Shown: positions 1 to 9,084, counted from the stretch's first letter. The stretch: 64,000 nucleotides of DNA from Rhodococcus sp. UNC23MFCrub1.1 (GCF_000686025.1 NZ_JMLQ01000006.1:124001-188000), one strand, 5' to 3'. The notes: a model not told the origin generated them from the letters alone. A program made the numbers and translations.

Positions 1-287
1 TCGCCGAGGCGAAGAACCTGTCGCTGCGGCAGGTCGTCATCGAGACGTCGGCGCGTACCGGATTCGCGGGTACGCCGAGCCAGGTCGCGGACGAGCTCAC
101 CCGGTGGGTCCGCGGAGGGGCGAGCGACGGCTTCAACATCACGCCGTACCTCGTGCCGAGCGGGCTCGACGACATCGTCGACAAGCTGGTTCCCGAACTG
201 CAGGAACGTGGTTCGTACCCAGCCGCCTACGAGGGGTCGACCTTGCGGGAGCACCTCGGACTACGTCGACCCCGCATCGGCGAGTGA
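1..287 (+). CDS. FMN-dependent monooxygenase, NtaA/SnaA/DszA type (C-terminal part)
   Basis: The window opens inside this gene; about 94 codons are readable from base 3 to the TGA at 285-287. The visible part ends with the pattern typical of the nitrilotriacetate/dibenzothiophene-sulfone monooxygenase group: a G(T/S)PxQVAxxL segment, a GASDGFN segment, then LVPELQxRG near the C-terminus. Members use reduced FMN and oxygen to cleave C-S or C-N bonds and need a separate flavin reductase, which is not in view. The stop overlaps the next start by 3 nt (GTGA), so it is probably co-transcribed and coupled with ssuD. Substrate cannot be told from the tail alone. Confidence 0.8.
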   Translation, partial: AEAKNLSLRQVVIETSARTGFAGTPSQVADELTRWVRGGASDGFNITPYLVPSGLDDIVDKLVPELQERGSYPAAYEGSTLREHLGLRRPRIGE

Positions 288-1411
288 GATTCCACTGGTT
301 CCTCCCCACCGGGGGTGACGACGAGAGGCTCGGTGCGCACTCGCACGGAGTCTCGATCGGCGGCGCGTCCACGGCGGGATCCGGCGACGGACACCGGGAG
401 GCGACGCTCGAGTACCTGACCGAATTGGCCGTGACCGTCGAGGAACTCGGTTTCGAGGCAGTGCTCACTCCGACGGGCGGACACTGCGAGGACGCGTGGT
501 TGGTCACCGCGGCGCTGATCCCGGCGACCACTCGTCTGAAGTTCCTGGTGGCTTTCCGGCCGGGCCAGGTCTCGCCCGTGACGTCGGCGCAGATGGTCAG
601 TACATTCCATCGACTGTCCGGTGGCCGAGTGCTCCTCAACGTGGTGGTCGGGGGCGACGACGTCGAGCAGCGGTCCTACGGCGACCGTCTGACGAAGGAG
701 GGCCGCTACGCGCGGGCGGGTGAGTTCCTCGGCATCGCACGCGCCGTCTCCGACGGCCGGCCGGTGCGGCCGTCCGGCGACCACTACGCTGTGGACCGAC
801 CGAACGGCGGCGGTTTCGGCGGGCATCCTCCGGTGCCGCTTCCCGACGTCTATCTCGGCGGATCATCGGACGCCGCACTGGATGTCGCCGCCGAGCATGC
901 CGACGTCTTTCTCACGTGGGGCGAGTCTCCCGAGGCGGTGGCCGAGAAGATCTCCCACGTGCGGGAGCGTGCGGCTGCCCGCGGCCGCACCCTGCGTGCC
1001 GGACTGCGGATGCACGTGATCACCCGCGAGCGCGCGAAAGATGCGTGGGCTCGAGCTGAGGACCTGATCGCCGATGTCGACGACGCGACCGTCCGGACCC
1101 GACAGGCGCAACTGGGCGCCGTCGGATCGGAAGGCCAGCGACGCATGTTGGCGGTGCACGGCGGTGATCGTCGGAACCTGGTGGTGGGCCCCAACCTGTG
1201 GGCGGGCATCGGTCCCGTCCGCGGCGGCGCCGGCACCGCGCTGCTCGGCAGCCACGACGAGGTGGTGGCCCGCATCGAGGAGTATCGCGAGGCAGGTGTC
1301 GACGAGATCATCCTGTCGGGGTACCCCCATCTCGAGGAGGCACGTCACGTCGGCGACGGTGTCCTCGGCAGAATCGCATCGTCACCGTCCGAGAAGGAGT
1401 ACGCATCATGA
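284..1411 (+). CDS. ssuD: Alkanesulfonate monooxygenase, FMNH2-dependent (SsuD)
   Basis: 375-residue luciferase-like flavin monooxygenase that oxidises alkanesulfonates to aldehyde and sulfite. I read it as SsuD because the N-terminus (RFHWFLPTGG), the CEDAW segment holding the conserved active-site cysteine, RLKFLVAFRP, YLGGSSD, PNLWAGIG..RGGAGTALLGS and LSGYPHLEEA all match remembered E. coli SsuD blocks in the same order. The GTG at 284 is chosen because it overlaps the previous stop and places the family start correctly; the frame stays open further upstream but that part is low-complexity Arg-rich and unlike SsuD. It overlaps the DUF1684 gene by 4 nt (ATGA). No ssuE reductase or ssuABC transporter is visible. 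Confidence 0.9.
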   Translation: MRFHWFLPTGGDDERLGAHSHGVSIGGASTAGSGDGHREATLEYLTELAVTVEELGFEAVLTPTGGHCEDAWLVTAALIPATTRLKFLVAFRPGQVSPVTSAQMVSTFHRLSGGRVLLNVVVGGDDVEQRSYGDRLTKEGRYARAGEFLGIARAVSDGRPVRPSGDHYAVDRPNGGGFGGHPPVPLPDVYLGGSSDAALDVAAEHADVFLTWGESPEAVAEKISHVRERAAARGRTLRAGLRMHVITRERAKDAWARAEDLIADVDDATVRTRQAQLGAVGSEGQRRMLAVHGGDRRNLVVGPNLWAGIGPVRGGAGTALLGSHDEVVARIEEYREAGVDEIILSGYPHLEEARHVGDGVLGRIASSPSEKEYAS

Positions 1412-2202
1412 CAACATCCGTCACCACGTTCGAGCAGGACTGGGCTGCATGGCATTCCGATCGCGAGGAGTACTTCCGCGATCCGTTGGGCTGGGTCGCG
1501 CTCACAGGTCTGTACTGGTTGACCGAGACCGACGCGGCTGTGGGGGATCTGCCCGGTGTGTGGCGCGCCGACGACGACGCTCTGCACGTCACCGCGAGCA
1601 CGGGCGACGGGTTGTCGGTCGACGGGGTGGTCGTGGACGGGACTGTCGCTCTGCACCCTGTCGAGGGGGCTCCCGGCCTCCTCGTGGCCGCCGGTGAGCG
1701 GCGCGTCGAGGTGATTCGCCGCACCGGCTCGGTGGCCCTGCGCGTGCACGACCCCGCGGCCCCCACCTTGGCGTCGTTCGGCGGGATCCCCACCTTCGCA
1801 CCCGACGAGAAGTGGCGCGTGAGTGGCACGTTCACGCCGTACGACTCCGAGCGCACGGTCACCACCGCGGCCGTCGTCGAGGGTCTGGAGCACCACCACG
1901 CCGGGCTGGGCGTCATCGACTTCACGCTCGGGAACGCACCGCAACAGTTCGTCGCATTCCGAGGGAAGGCGGGCGGCTTCCACATCCTCTTCACCGACGA
2001 GACCAGCGGCGTGAGCACCTACCCCGCGTGCCGGTCCCTCGCGGTCGGCGATGCGGACGCCGACGGCCTGGTGACACTGGACTTCAACCGCGCGTCCAAC
2101 CTGCCGTGCGCCCTCACCGACTACGCGACGTGCCCGGTGGCGCCTCCCGAGAACCGGCTGACCGTCGCGGTGGAGGCCGGCGAGAAGCTTCCGATCAGGT
2201 GA
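1408..2202 (+). CDS. DUF1684 family protein
   Basis: 264 residues. The opening (DWAAWHSDREEYFRDPLGWVALTGLYWL), followed by a beta-rich centre and a late block FNRASNLPCALTDYATCPVAPPENRL, is the typical DUF1684 layout, a family without a settled function. No signal peptide or membrane segment is seen, so it is probably cytosolic. It starts in an ATGA overlap with ssuD and ends in a GTGA overlap with the 2-oxoglutarate oxygenase, so all three are translationally coupled. The cysteines in NLPCALTDYATC are conserved in the family as I remember it. A role in handling the sulfonate oxidation product is a guess from position only. Confidence 0.75.
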   Translation: MTTSVTTFEQDWAAWHSDREEYFRDPLGWVALTGLYWLTETDAAVGDLPGVWRADDDALHVTASTGDGLSVDGVVVDGTVALHPVEGAPGLLVAAGERRVEVIRRTGSVALRVHDPAAPTLASFGGIPTFAPDEKWRVSGTFTPYDSERTVTTAAVVEGLEHHHAGLGVIDFTLGNAPQQFVAFRGKAGGFHILFTDETSGVSTYPACRSLAVGDADADGLVTLDFNRASNLPCALTDYATCPVAPPENRLTVAVEAGEKLPIR

Positions 2203-3170
2203 CAGCGCTGCCCGTTCTCGACATGTCGACCGCGGATGTCGACGGGTTTCGTTCGGCATTGCGCGAGGCCACCCACGACCACGGCTTCTTCCACCTGACC
2301 GGTCATGGTGTCGACCCCGAGCTCGTGTCGACGGTCCTGTCGCTGGCGCGCACTTTCTTCGCGCTGCCGGCGGACGCCAAGGACGAGATCAGTCAACTGA
2401 ACTCGCCCCAGTTCCGCGGCTACAGTCGGCTCGGCGGCGAGCTGACCAACGGCGCCGTCGATTGGCGAGAGCAGATCGACATCGGTCCGGAGCGCGAGGT
2501 GATTCCCGCGGCGCAGGGATACTGGAACCTGCAGGGCCCCAACCAGTGGCCGTCCGCGCTACCCGAACTGCGTCCCGCGTTCGAGGCCTGGGACGCCGCC
2601 CTGTCGGACGTCGGGCTGCGGCTGCTCCGACACTGGGCAGTCTCCCTCGGCGCGGCCGAGGACACATTCGATGCCGCCTTCGCCGAGCTCCCCGCGACGT
2701 TGATCAAGGTGGTGCGGTATCCCGGCAGCACCGAGAACCCGCAGGGGGTGGGCGCGCACAAGGACTCGGGGGTGCTGACGTTGCTTCTCGTGGAGCCGGA
2801 GTCGACCGGCTTGCAGGTGGAGCTGCGCGGCGGCGAGTGGATCGACGTACCGCCCGTGGCCGGCGCGTTCATCGTCAACGTCGGGGAACTGCTCGAGGTC
2901 GCGACGGGTGGGTACCTGCGTGCCACTCGGCATCGAGTCCTCGCGCCGACGCCCGGCACGGACCGGGTGTCCGTTCCCTACTTCCTCAGCCCCGCACTGG
3001 ATGCGCGCGTGCCGATCATCGACCTTCCACCCGAGTTGGCGGCGCGGTCCCGGGGCGTCGACACCGATCCTGACAACCCCCTCTTCCGGACCTACGGCGA
3101 GAACGCGTGGAAATCGCGTACCCGTGCACACCCGGACGTGGCCGAGAAGCACCACGGGATCAGGCGCTGA
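2199..3170 (+). CDS. Fe(II)/2-oxoglutarate-dependent dioxygenase, isopenicillin N synthase family
   Basis: 323 residues with the DIOX_N domain (about 1-110; early HGFFHLTGHGV) and the double-stranded beta-helix domain (about 165-280). The iron triad is visible as H187-x-D189 (AHKDSG) and distal H245, and the 2-oxoglutarate-binding RxS is R256-V-S258. It is therefore probably an active oxygenase, substrate unknown. GTG at 2199 overlaps the DUF1684 stop. Next to two flavin monooxygenases it may desulfonate or hydroxylate an organosulfur compound, as TauD-type enzymes do, but it belongs to the IPNS branch rather than the TauD branch. Its 3' end overlaps the convergent comB-like gene by 11 bp. 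Confidence 0.85.
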   Translation: MTALPVLDMSTADVDGFRSALREATHDHGFFHLTGHGVDPELVSTVLSLARTFFALPADAKDEISQLNSPQFRGYSRLGGELTNGAVDWREQIDIGPEREVIPAAQGYWNLQGPNQWPSALPELRPAFEAWDAALSDVGLRLLRHWAVSLGAAEDTFDAAFAELPATLIKVVRYPGSTENPQGVGAHKDSGVLTLLLVEPESTGLQVELRGGEWIDVPPVAGAFIVNVGELLEVATGGYLRATRHRVLAPTPGTDRVSVPYFLSPALDARVPIIDLPPELAARSRGVDTDPDNPLFRTYGENAWKSRTRAHPDVAEKHHGIRR

Positions 3171-3930
3171 GGCCGCCGCTCCTAGCATCGACGAAGATCC
3201 CCTGACGGAGAATCGGAACGCCGGCGCTCTCCCCGACCTCCGCTGCCACCGCGACATCGCCGTCGAATCCGAGGGCGATCAGCTCGCGACCGGAACTGCA
3301 GTCACGCAGTGCCGTCGACGGATCATCGGCCACCGCCGTCCAGGCTGCCTGCGCTGCGTCGGCCTCGGGAGACGGGTCGAGAAGACGCCCGACGGCGGCG
3401 AGTGCCGCGACGACTGCACCCGCTCCCCAGAAGTCCTCGATCGCGGGGCGTAGCGATCCGTCCGGCCATCTCTCGCCCGCAGCGATGATCGCCACGGAGT
3501 CGTCCGGTCCCGCGGTGCGCGCGATCCAGTGCGCGATCGCCGTCGCCGTGCGCAGGGACGCCGCTGCCAGGACGGGTGTCGCCGCCATCGCCTCGGCGAT
3601 GGTCGATCCGTTGGGTGACGGAAGAACGAGCCGGGCGGGCACGTCGCGCGCGGACCGGATCGATCCGGGGGACAATGTGATGCGGCCCGGAGCCGATTGC
3701 GAGCGGCGGAACGCCACGGACGCGTCGTGACGTCGGGCGACCTCCTCGGTGTCGGCGCCCGCGTGCGGGACGACGCCGATCCCTCGGTCGAGAGCGACAC
3801 TCACCGTGGTGGTGAACGACAGGACGTCCACGATCACGGCGATGTCGGCGTCCGACGCGATCGCCTCGGCTCCGCGCAGGCCCCAGTCCACCCGGGTGCG
3901 ATGTCGCCGCTGACGGTGCTCGAGGTTCAC
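3160..3930 (-). CDS. comB: 2-phosphosulfolactate phosphatase-like protein (ComB family)
   Basis: 256 residues resembling ComB phosphatases: an early IAVIVDVLSFTTTVSVALDRG segment, then LPSPNGSTIAEAM, and a late EDFWGAGAVVAAL block. ComB hydrolyses 2-phosphosulfolactate in methanogen coenzyme M synthesis, but bacterial homologues have uncertain substrates. The GTG at 3930 is chosen because it overlaps the stop of the upstream membrane-protein gene (GTGA) and starts just before the conserved core; the frame extends further upstream but is Arg-rich and antisense to that gene. A sulfonate phosphatase facing SsuD-like genes is suggestive, yet the two groups are convergent, not one operon. Confidence 0.7.
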   Translation of the reverse strand: MNLEHRQRRHRTRVDWGLRGAEAIASDADIAVIVDVLSFTTTVSVALDRGIGVVPHAGADTEEVARRHDASVAFRRSQSAPGRITLSPGSIRSARDVPARLVLPSPNGSTIAEAMAATPVLAAASLRTATAIAHWIARTAGPDDSVAIIAAGERWPDGSLRPAIEDFWGAGAVVAALAAVGRLLDPSPEADAAQAAWTAVADDPSTALRDCSSGRELIALGFDGDVAVAAEVGESAGVPILRQGIFVDARSGGLSA

Positions 3931-4586
3931 GGCTGCTCGGCCAGCTCGGTGCCCCGCAGCTCGTAGGACTTCAGTGTCCAGTACGCGCCGAAGGTGATCA
4001 CTGCGACCGCTTCCACCACCAGTACCGCGAGCGCGCCCTGGCGGAGGACGAGCACCAGGGCGAGCGCCGACGCCGGAGCGACGACGACCACGACCGCCAC
4101 GACTCGATAGGCCCTGCGGTAACGGCGGATTCGCCGTTCGGAGTCCCGGGACGGATCCAGGGTGTCGTCCGCGCACCGCCAGACCGACACCGCGAAGCTG
4201 ACGAAGAAGGCCACGGCGGCGACGGCGTGGACCGTCATACGCAGGCCGAAGTCGCTCTGCCCCGGTGGATCCGTGGGCACGAGCGCGACGACGACGAGGA
4301 AGGCGCCGGCCGCGTTCAGCAGTCTGTTCTCGAGCGGCCCGTGACCGCGGTAGCAGATCAACGCGATACCGGTCCCGGAGAGCACTCCGACGAACACGTC
4401 GCGGGCCGGGCTGTAGTAGTACTCGCTCATCGATCCGAGCACGGGAAGGTCGGGATCGAGCAGCGACCAGGCGACGAGCAGGAGAGGCAACCCGACGGCC
4501 ATGATCGCCATCGCCGCGCGCAACGCGAAATACGTGCCGACGATGTGCTCGGCGAGCGGGTCGGACCAGGCGCGGAGCGGGCTCAT
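3927..4586 (-). CDS. Multi-pass membrane protein, DUF998/Frag1-like
   Basis: 219 residues with about six hydrophobic segments (around 25-45, 65-85, 90-110, 115-135, 155-180 and 180-200). A conserved-looking SMSEYYYSPARDVFVG block follows the first segment, and LVPTDPPG and R-H-A positions resemble DUF998-type proteins. Function is unknown. ATG 4586 has a TAGAGT hexamer ending 7 nt upstream, which fits a leaderless transcript. The comB-like gene follows in a GTGA overlap, so the pair is one operon. Confidence 0.65.
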   Translation of the reverse strand: MSPLRAWSDPLAEHIVGTYFALRAAMAIMAVGLPLLLVAWSLLDPDLPVLGSMSEYYYSPARDVFVGVLSGTGIALICYRGHGPLENRLLNAAGAFLVVVALVPTDPPGQSDFGLRMTVHAVAAVAFFVSFAVSVWRCADDTLDPSRDSERRIRRYRRAYRVVAVVVVVAPASALALVLVLRQGALAVLVVEAVAVITFGAYWTLKSYELRGTELAEQP

Positions 4587-4593
4587 GGGCTCG

Positions 4594-4599
4594 ACTCTA
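4594..4599 (-). promoter_or_regulatory. -10 hexamer of the membrane protein/comB operon
   Basis: TAGAGT on the minus strand, 7 nt before ATG 4586. The spacing would place the transcription start at or next to the A of ATG. No clear -35 is seen. Confidence 0.45.
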
Positions 4600-4666
4600 C
4601 GGCGCGCGGAGGGTGTCGGACCCTCGAGTTACCTTCTGCAGGAATCGAGGATCCGGGGGGAGATCG

Positions 4667-6013
4667 ATGAACGACACGGTAGAGCTGCACCCACCGTCGG
4701 TGGACGAGATACGGCTGTTCACAGCGCGTTTGGGGCTGGTGGAGGACGGCGGGTCGGCGCGGGAAGGAATCGATGCCGTGACGGCCATCGAAGCCCTGAA
4801 GTGCGTGGGCGCGGCGACGCAGGCGGTAGTGACCGCCGGGGTGGCGGCGAGCGTTCGAGCCGATAGGCGTGATCGCGGGCTGCCGAGGAAGCAGTGGGAT
4901 CTCGGGATCGCGTCACAGGTGGGTCTGGCACGTCGCGAGTCACACCGGCGTGGTGGCACATACCTCGGACTCGCACGGGCACTGGTGCACGAGATGCCGT
5001 ACACCCTGCAGTCGATGCGCGAAGGCCGCCTGAGCGAGTACCGCGCGATGCTGCTGGTGCGGGAGACGGCGCACCTCACCGTGGCGGACCGGCGGGAGGT
5101 CGATCGCCGGTTGTGTGCCGACGCCTCGACGTTGGAAGGGAAGGGCGACAAGCAGGTGGTCGCGCTCGCGGTGGCCGCGGCGGTCGAGCTCGATGCCGCG
5201 GCCGTGGTGCGGAGGAACGCGCGTGCGGCTGCGCAGCGCCGCGTGAGCGTGCGTCCGGCTCCGGATTTCATGGGATACGCGACGGCGCTGCTGCCGATGG
5301 ACAAGGCGGTGTGCGTGTACGCCACGTTGCGCCGAGACGCGGACGCGCTCGTCGCAGCCGGCCGTGCCGAGGGTCGAACACGTGATCAGGTGATGGCGGA
5401 CCTGTTGTTCGAGCGCGTGACCGGGGGAGATGCAGCGGCGGGTCCCCCGGTGGCGGTGCAGCTGGTCATGTCCGACGAGTCGTTGCTCGCCGGCGGTGAC
5501 GAGGCCGCGCACGTTCCCGGCTACGGCATGGTTCCCGCCGAAGTGGCCCGCCGTGCGGTGGCCGACCGCATCGACGGCGGGAGTGTCGGTGCGACCCTGC
5601 GGCGGCTCTACGCCGTCCCGTCGACGGGACAGCTCACGGCGATGGACTCGACGGCGCGTGTGTTCCCGGCGGGACTCGGTCACTACATCGACGTCCGCGA
5701 CCGGGCGTGCCGCACACCGTGGTGCGATGCGCCGATCCGACACCACGACCACATACGCCCCTTCAGGTTCGGTGGCCCGACGACGGCGGAGAACGGCATG
5801 GGACTGTGCGCCGCCTGCAATGACGCGAAGGACGCGGAGGGGTGGGAGGCCCAGCGGGTCGTCGAGCACGTCGACGGCGGCCACATCGTCAGATTCCGGA
5901 CGCCGACGGGCCACACCTACGACTCGGCTCCGCCGGCAGTACCGTTGCCGCTTCCCACCACGATGGTGGAGACGCAGCTGTACGAGCTGCTCGTTCAGCG
6001 TCGAGCCGGGTGA
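4667..6013 (+). CDS. DUF222 / HNH endonuclease domain protein (13E12-type)
   Basis: 448 residues. The N-terminal two-thirds is the helical DUF222 region found in the multicopy 13E12 family of mycolic-acid bacteria. Residues about 348-393 form an HNH nuclease fold with two CxxC-like pairs (CRTPWC, CAAC) around HHDHIRPF and GGPTTAENGMGLC. Such proteins are often near or inside mobile DNA, but no repeats or integrase are seen here and base composition looks like the neighbours. The start at 4667 follows a strong GGGGGGAGA ribosome-binding site; an ATG 54 nt earlier lacks one. The C-terminus overlaps the convergent FAD protein by 19 bp. Confidence 0.85.
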   Translation: MNDTVELHPPSVDEIRLFTARLGLVEDGGSAREGIDAVTAIEALKCVGAATQAVVTAGVAASVRADRRDRGLPRKQWDLGIASQVGLARRESHRRGGTYLGLARALVHEMPYTLQSMREGRLSEYRAMLLVRETAHLTVADRREVDRRLCADASTLEGKGDKQVVALAVAAAVELDAAAVVRRNARAAAQRRVSVRPAPDFMGYATALLPMDKAVCVYATLRRDADALVAAGRAEGRTRDQVMADLLFERVTGGDAAAGPPVAVQLVMSDESLLAGGDEAAHVPGYGMVPAEVARRAVADRIDGGSVGATLRRLYAVPSTGQLTAMDSTARVFPAGLGHYIDVRDRACRTPWCDAPIRHHDHIRPFRFGGPTTAENGMGLCAACNDAKDAEGWEAQRVVEHVDGGHIVRFRTPTGHTYDSAPPAVPLPLPTTMVETQLYELLVQRRAG

Positions 6014-7815
6014 GACACAGCACGGTGGCCGGCCACGAGATCCGCGGCGATCGCGTCGTTGTGCCGGAAGAAGCCGGCGTCGATGCCGGGCCGGGCGAAG
6101 GCGCCGGACCAGGCGTGGCCCGCCACCCACATTCCCACCGCGTACCGATGGGGGTGCGCCGTGCCCGATGCGTCGATCACGCGGGACGAGCCGTCGACGG
6201 CCAGTTTGGCCGGACTCGTCGGAGACGCACTCACCTCGCGGACCTCACCGCGCTCGTGCAGCGATCGCAGCAGGGCGTCGGCGCTGCGCGAGATGGACGC
6301 GCTGGGCAGTCGGGCTTCGATGAGCGTCCGCGCTCGCACCACGTCGTGGTGCACGTGCGAGGTCGCCCGGAAGCCGTCACCGTCCGCCTCGAACCGCACC
6401 TCGGGGCCGAGGTAGCGAATGACTCCGGCGCGGCCGAGTGCGAGCAGCTGCTCCAGGCGCTCGGGCGGGGGACCGCTCGCGAGGAAGCTGAAGAAGGAAT
6501 GCAGCTGTCCCTCCACCTGCGACGCGACGTCGTCCGGGCGCAGTCGCTCTGTCCGAACGAGCTCTCCCACAGTCCGATACGCCGACAGCAGGGCCGAGAA
6601 CACGGCGGCGTCCGCGCTGAAGCGGGGGTCGCGCCGTCGTGCCAGGTCTGCCTCGATGTAGCGGTGCACCTGCTCTGCGGCATCGGCCGCTGAGTCGAAT
6701 CGGGCGTGCCGCAGCGGTCGGTCGAGCGTGTCGATGTCGAAGTGGTCCTCGGGATCGGGGACCATTCGTTCGACCAGTTCACCGACTGCACGGGCGCCGT
6801 CACGGCCCAGGGCGGCCTCGAGTTCGATGAACGGCCCGCGGACACGGTCGGGGTGGGAGCGGAACAGCTCGTGATAGTGCGCCCACGCAAGTTCCGCGAC
6901 CGCGAGAGGCCAGACCGCCGTACGGAAGTCGAGCGTCTCCGTCCCGGGAAAAGCCTCGGGTACGAAGAACCTCGGGAGAGGCGGTGCCGCATCGGCGATG
7001 GAGTACGAGATCTTGGCGTGGTACGGAACCCCGCGTCGAGATCCGGCGTACACCAGGGGTTCCCGGCCGGAGGCCGTGTACACCAGGGTGCCGTCACCGG
7101 AGCGCGAGAAGGTGCCGCCGCGTGACTCCGCGAGCAGCACCATCCAGTCGACGAAGGCGAGACCGAGGCCCGAGATCAGGACGGGTTCGGCCTCGGGGAC
7201 CAGCGCCGGATCGAGGTCGGCTGTGTATCCCGGCCCGATGTACCGGAGACCGTGGGTCTCGGCATGGGCGGTGAATGCCTGGACGTCTGCCGGCGGCAGA
7301 GTGTCGGGTTGGCCCTGCGCCAGAACGACATCGGTCACCTCGAGCACGGTGCCGTCGTCGAGGATCAGACGCTGGTGGACACCCCGATCCTCGATGTCGA
7401 CGACGCAGGCCCGGTGCACGTGCACTCGAACACGATCCGGCCGCGCCTTCACCGCGCTCTCGAAGACGTGAGCGAGATAGTGGGACTGCAGCGACCGGGA
7501 CGCGAACGACGACGGGGTGAAACGGAGAATCTCCTCCCGCAGAGCCGGATCCGTGACGAGGGTGTCCCGGTTCGCCGTCACCCACTCCGCGAGGGTGGGA
7601 CCGCCCGACCCGTCGGGCAGCATGGCCACGTCCGCCGCGACGGAGTTCATCCAGAGCAGGGGGTCCTGGTTCCGTCGCCAGATCCGCCCTGCACCCGGCG
7701 GGTGGGGGTCGACGACATGGACGTCGATCGGTTCGGTCAGCTCGTCGGCCCGGCCGACGATCCGCTCGAGGATGCCGGTCGCGCGGGGTCCTCCGCCCAC
7801 GAACGCGATGCTCAC
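5995..7815 (-). CDS. FAD/NAD(P)-binding protein (NAD_binding_9 family)
   Basis: 606 residues. The N-terminus has a Rossmann dinucleotide motif, IAFVGGGPRATGILER, followed by DVHVVDPHPPGAGRIW and a WMNSVAADVAM block typical of this large uncharacterised FAD family; a second nucleotide-binding-like region (VLISGLGLAFVDWMVLL) lies near residue 215. Members may be flavin N-hydroxylase-like or redox proteins, with no known substrate. GTG 7815 is used because it puts the GxGxxG motif at the normal distance; the frame runs 18 codons further upstream without a family match. It is transcribed divergently from fgd, with a 16-bp palindrome in between. Confidence 0.75.
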   Translation of the reverse strand: MSIAFVGGGPRATGILERIVGRADELTEPIDVHVVDPHPPGAGRIWRRNQDPLLWMNSVAADVAMLPDGSGGPTLAEWVTANRDTLVTDPALREEILRFTPSSFASRSLQSHYLAHVFESAVKARPDRVRVHVHRACVVDIEDRGVHQRLILDDGTVLEVTDVVLAQGQPDTLPPADVQAFTAHAETHGLRYIGPGYTADLDPALVPEAEPVLISGLGLAFVDWMVLLAESRGGTFSRSGDGTLVYTASGREPLVYAGSRRGVPYHAKISYSIADAAPPLPRFFVPEAFPGTETLDFRTAVWPLAVAELAWAHYHELFRSHPDRVRGPFIELEAALGRDGARAVGELVERMVPDPEDHFDIDTLDRPLRHARFDSAADAAEQVHRYIEADLARRRDPRFSADAAVFSALLSAYRTVGELVRTERLRPDDVASQVEGQLHSFFSFLASGPPPERLEQLLALGRAGVIRYLGPEVRFEADGDGFRATSHVHHDVVRARTLIEARLPSASISRSADALLRSLHERGEVREVSASPTSPAKLAVDGSSRVIDASGTAHPHRYAVGMWVAGHAWSGAFARPGIDAGFFRHNDAIAADLVAGHRAVSHPARR

Positions 7816-7879
7816 GAGTACGGTCCCGCCGTGAAGCCCGCAGCGCGCCGGGAATCGTCCTCGCCCCACAGCAGTGGTT

Positions 7880-7895
7880 CAGAACGTTCGTTCTG
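7880..7895. promoter_or_regulatory. 16-bp palindrome between divergent genes, TetR-operator-like
   Basis: Perfect inverted repeat with 7-bp arms (CAGAACG / CGTTCTG) and a TT spacer, in the 255-nt gap between the FAD protein and fgd. Short-spacer palindromes of the AACGTTCGTT kind are common TetR operators. No tetR gene is in the window, so the regulator is unknown. The rest of the gap shows no other clear signal. Confidence 0.4.
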
Positions 7896-8070
7896 CACCT
7901 CGACACCCACCACAGCCTCCTCGCGCTCGTGCAACCTCCCACGGTGCCGGGCTGCCCACCTCGGTGACAGGGTTGCGCGCACTGCGATTCGAAGGCCTCG
8001 GGCGGATCGGAGGCCTCGACTGATAGACATGACGGTGACCGGGGTTCGGCGGTAGACGAGGGAGTTCGGC

Positions 8071-9084
8071 GTGGCACAGGAACTGAAGCTGGGATACAAG
8101 GCGTCGGCCGAGCAGTTCGGTCCACGTGAGCTCGTCGAGATCGCGGTGCAGGCGGAGGCGTCGGGCATGGACTCGGCGACCGTGAGCGACCACTTCCAGC
8201 CCTGGCGCCACGAGGGTGGCCACGCACCGTTCTCGCTGGCGTGGATGACCGCGGTCGGTGAGCGCACGAAGACTCTGCAGCTGGGCACGTCGGTGATGAC
8301 CCCGACGTTCCGCTACAACCCGGCCGTCATCGCGCAGGCCTTCGCGACGATGGCGTGCCTGTACCCGAACCGGATCATGCTCGGAGTGGGTACGGGTGAG
8401 GCTCTGAACGAGATCGCCACCGGATTCGACGGTGAGTGGCCGGAGTTCAAGGAGCGGTTCGCGCGTCTGCGCGAGGCTGTGTCGCTGATGCGCGAGCTGT
8501 GGCTGGGCGATCGCGTCGACTTCGAGGGCGAGTACTACAAGACCAAGGGCGCCTCGATCTACGACGTTCCCGAGGGTGGGGTCCCGGTGTACGTGGCGGC
8601 CGGCGGTCCCGTGGTCGCGCGCTACGCCGGACGCAGCGGCGACGGCTTCATCTGTACGTCCGGCAAGGGCATGGAGCTCTACACCGACAAGTTGATCCCC
8701 GCGGTGGCCGAGGGTGCGGAGAAGATGAACCGGTCCGTGGGCGACATCGACCACATGATCGAGATCAAGATCTCGTACGACACCGATGCCGATGCGGCGC
8801 TGGAGAACACGCGCTTCTGGGCGCCGCTGTCACTGACGCCGGAGCAGAAGCACTCCATCGACGATCCGATCGAGATGGAGAAGGCCGCCGACGAGCTGCC
8901 GATCGAGCAGGTGGCGAAGCGGTGGATCGTCGCCTCCGATCCCGACGAGGCCGTCGAGAAGGTCAAGCCGTACGTCGATGCAGGCCTGAACCACCTGGTC
9001 TTCCACGCGCCGGGTCACGATCAGCGTCGGTTCCTGGAGCTGTTCAAGACCGATCTGGAGCCCCGTCTGCGCCGTCTGGGCTGA
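8071..9084 (+). CDS. fgd: F420-dependent glucose-6-phosphate dehydrogenase
   Basis: 337 residues, almost the length of M. tuberculosis Fgd1. It is a luciferase-like TIM barrel that oxidises glucose 6-phosphate and reduces coenzyme F420 in the cytosol. The N-terminal [37 protein letters not shown] (active-site His and Trp region), [22 protein letters not shown] and [10 protein letters not shown] all fit the family closely. GTG 8071 has an AGGGAG site a few bases upstream. The presence of F420H2 supply is diagnostic of actinomycetes. Its last 41 bp overlap the end of the convergent marR gene. Confidence 0.93.
   Translation: MAQELKLGYKASAEQFGPRELVEIAVQAEASGMDSATVSDHFQPWRHEGGHAPFSLAWMTAVGERTKTLQLGTSVMTPTFRYNPAVIAQAFATMACLYPNRIMLGVGTGEALNEIATGFDGEWPEFKERFARLREAVSLMRELWLGDRVDFEGEYYKTKGASIYDVPEGGVPVYVAAGGPVVARYAGRSGDGFICTSGKGMELYTDKLIPAVAEGAEKMNRSVGDIDHMIEIKISYDTDADAALENTRFWAPLSLTPEQKHSIDDPIEMEKAADELPIEQVAKRWIVASDPDEAVEKVKPYVDAGLNHLVFHAPGHDQRRFLELFKTDLEPRLRRLG

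Noticed and set aside
4667-6013. HNH/DUF222 gene as mark of a mobile element
   Set aside because: No integrase, inverted repeats, target duplication or shift in base composition nearby; such genes are common chromosomal members in these bacteria.
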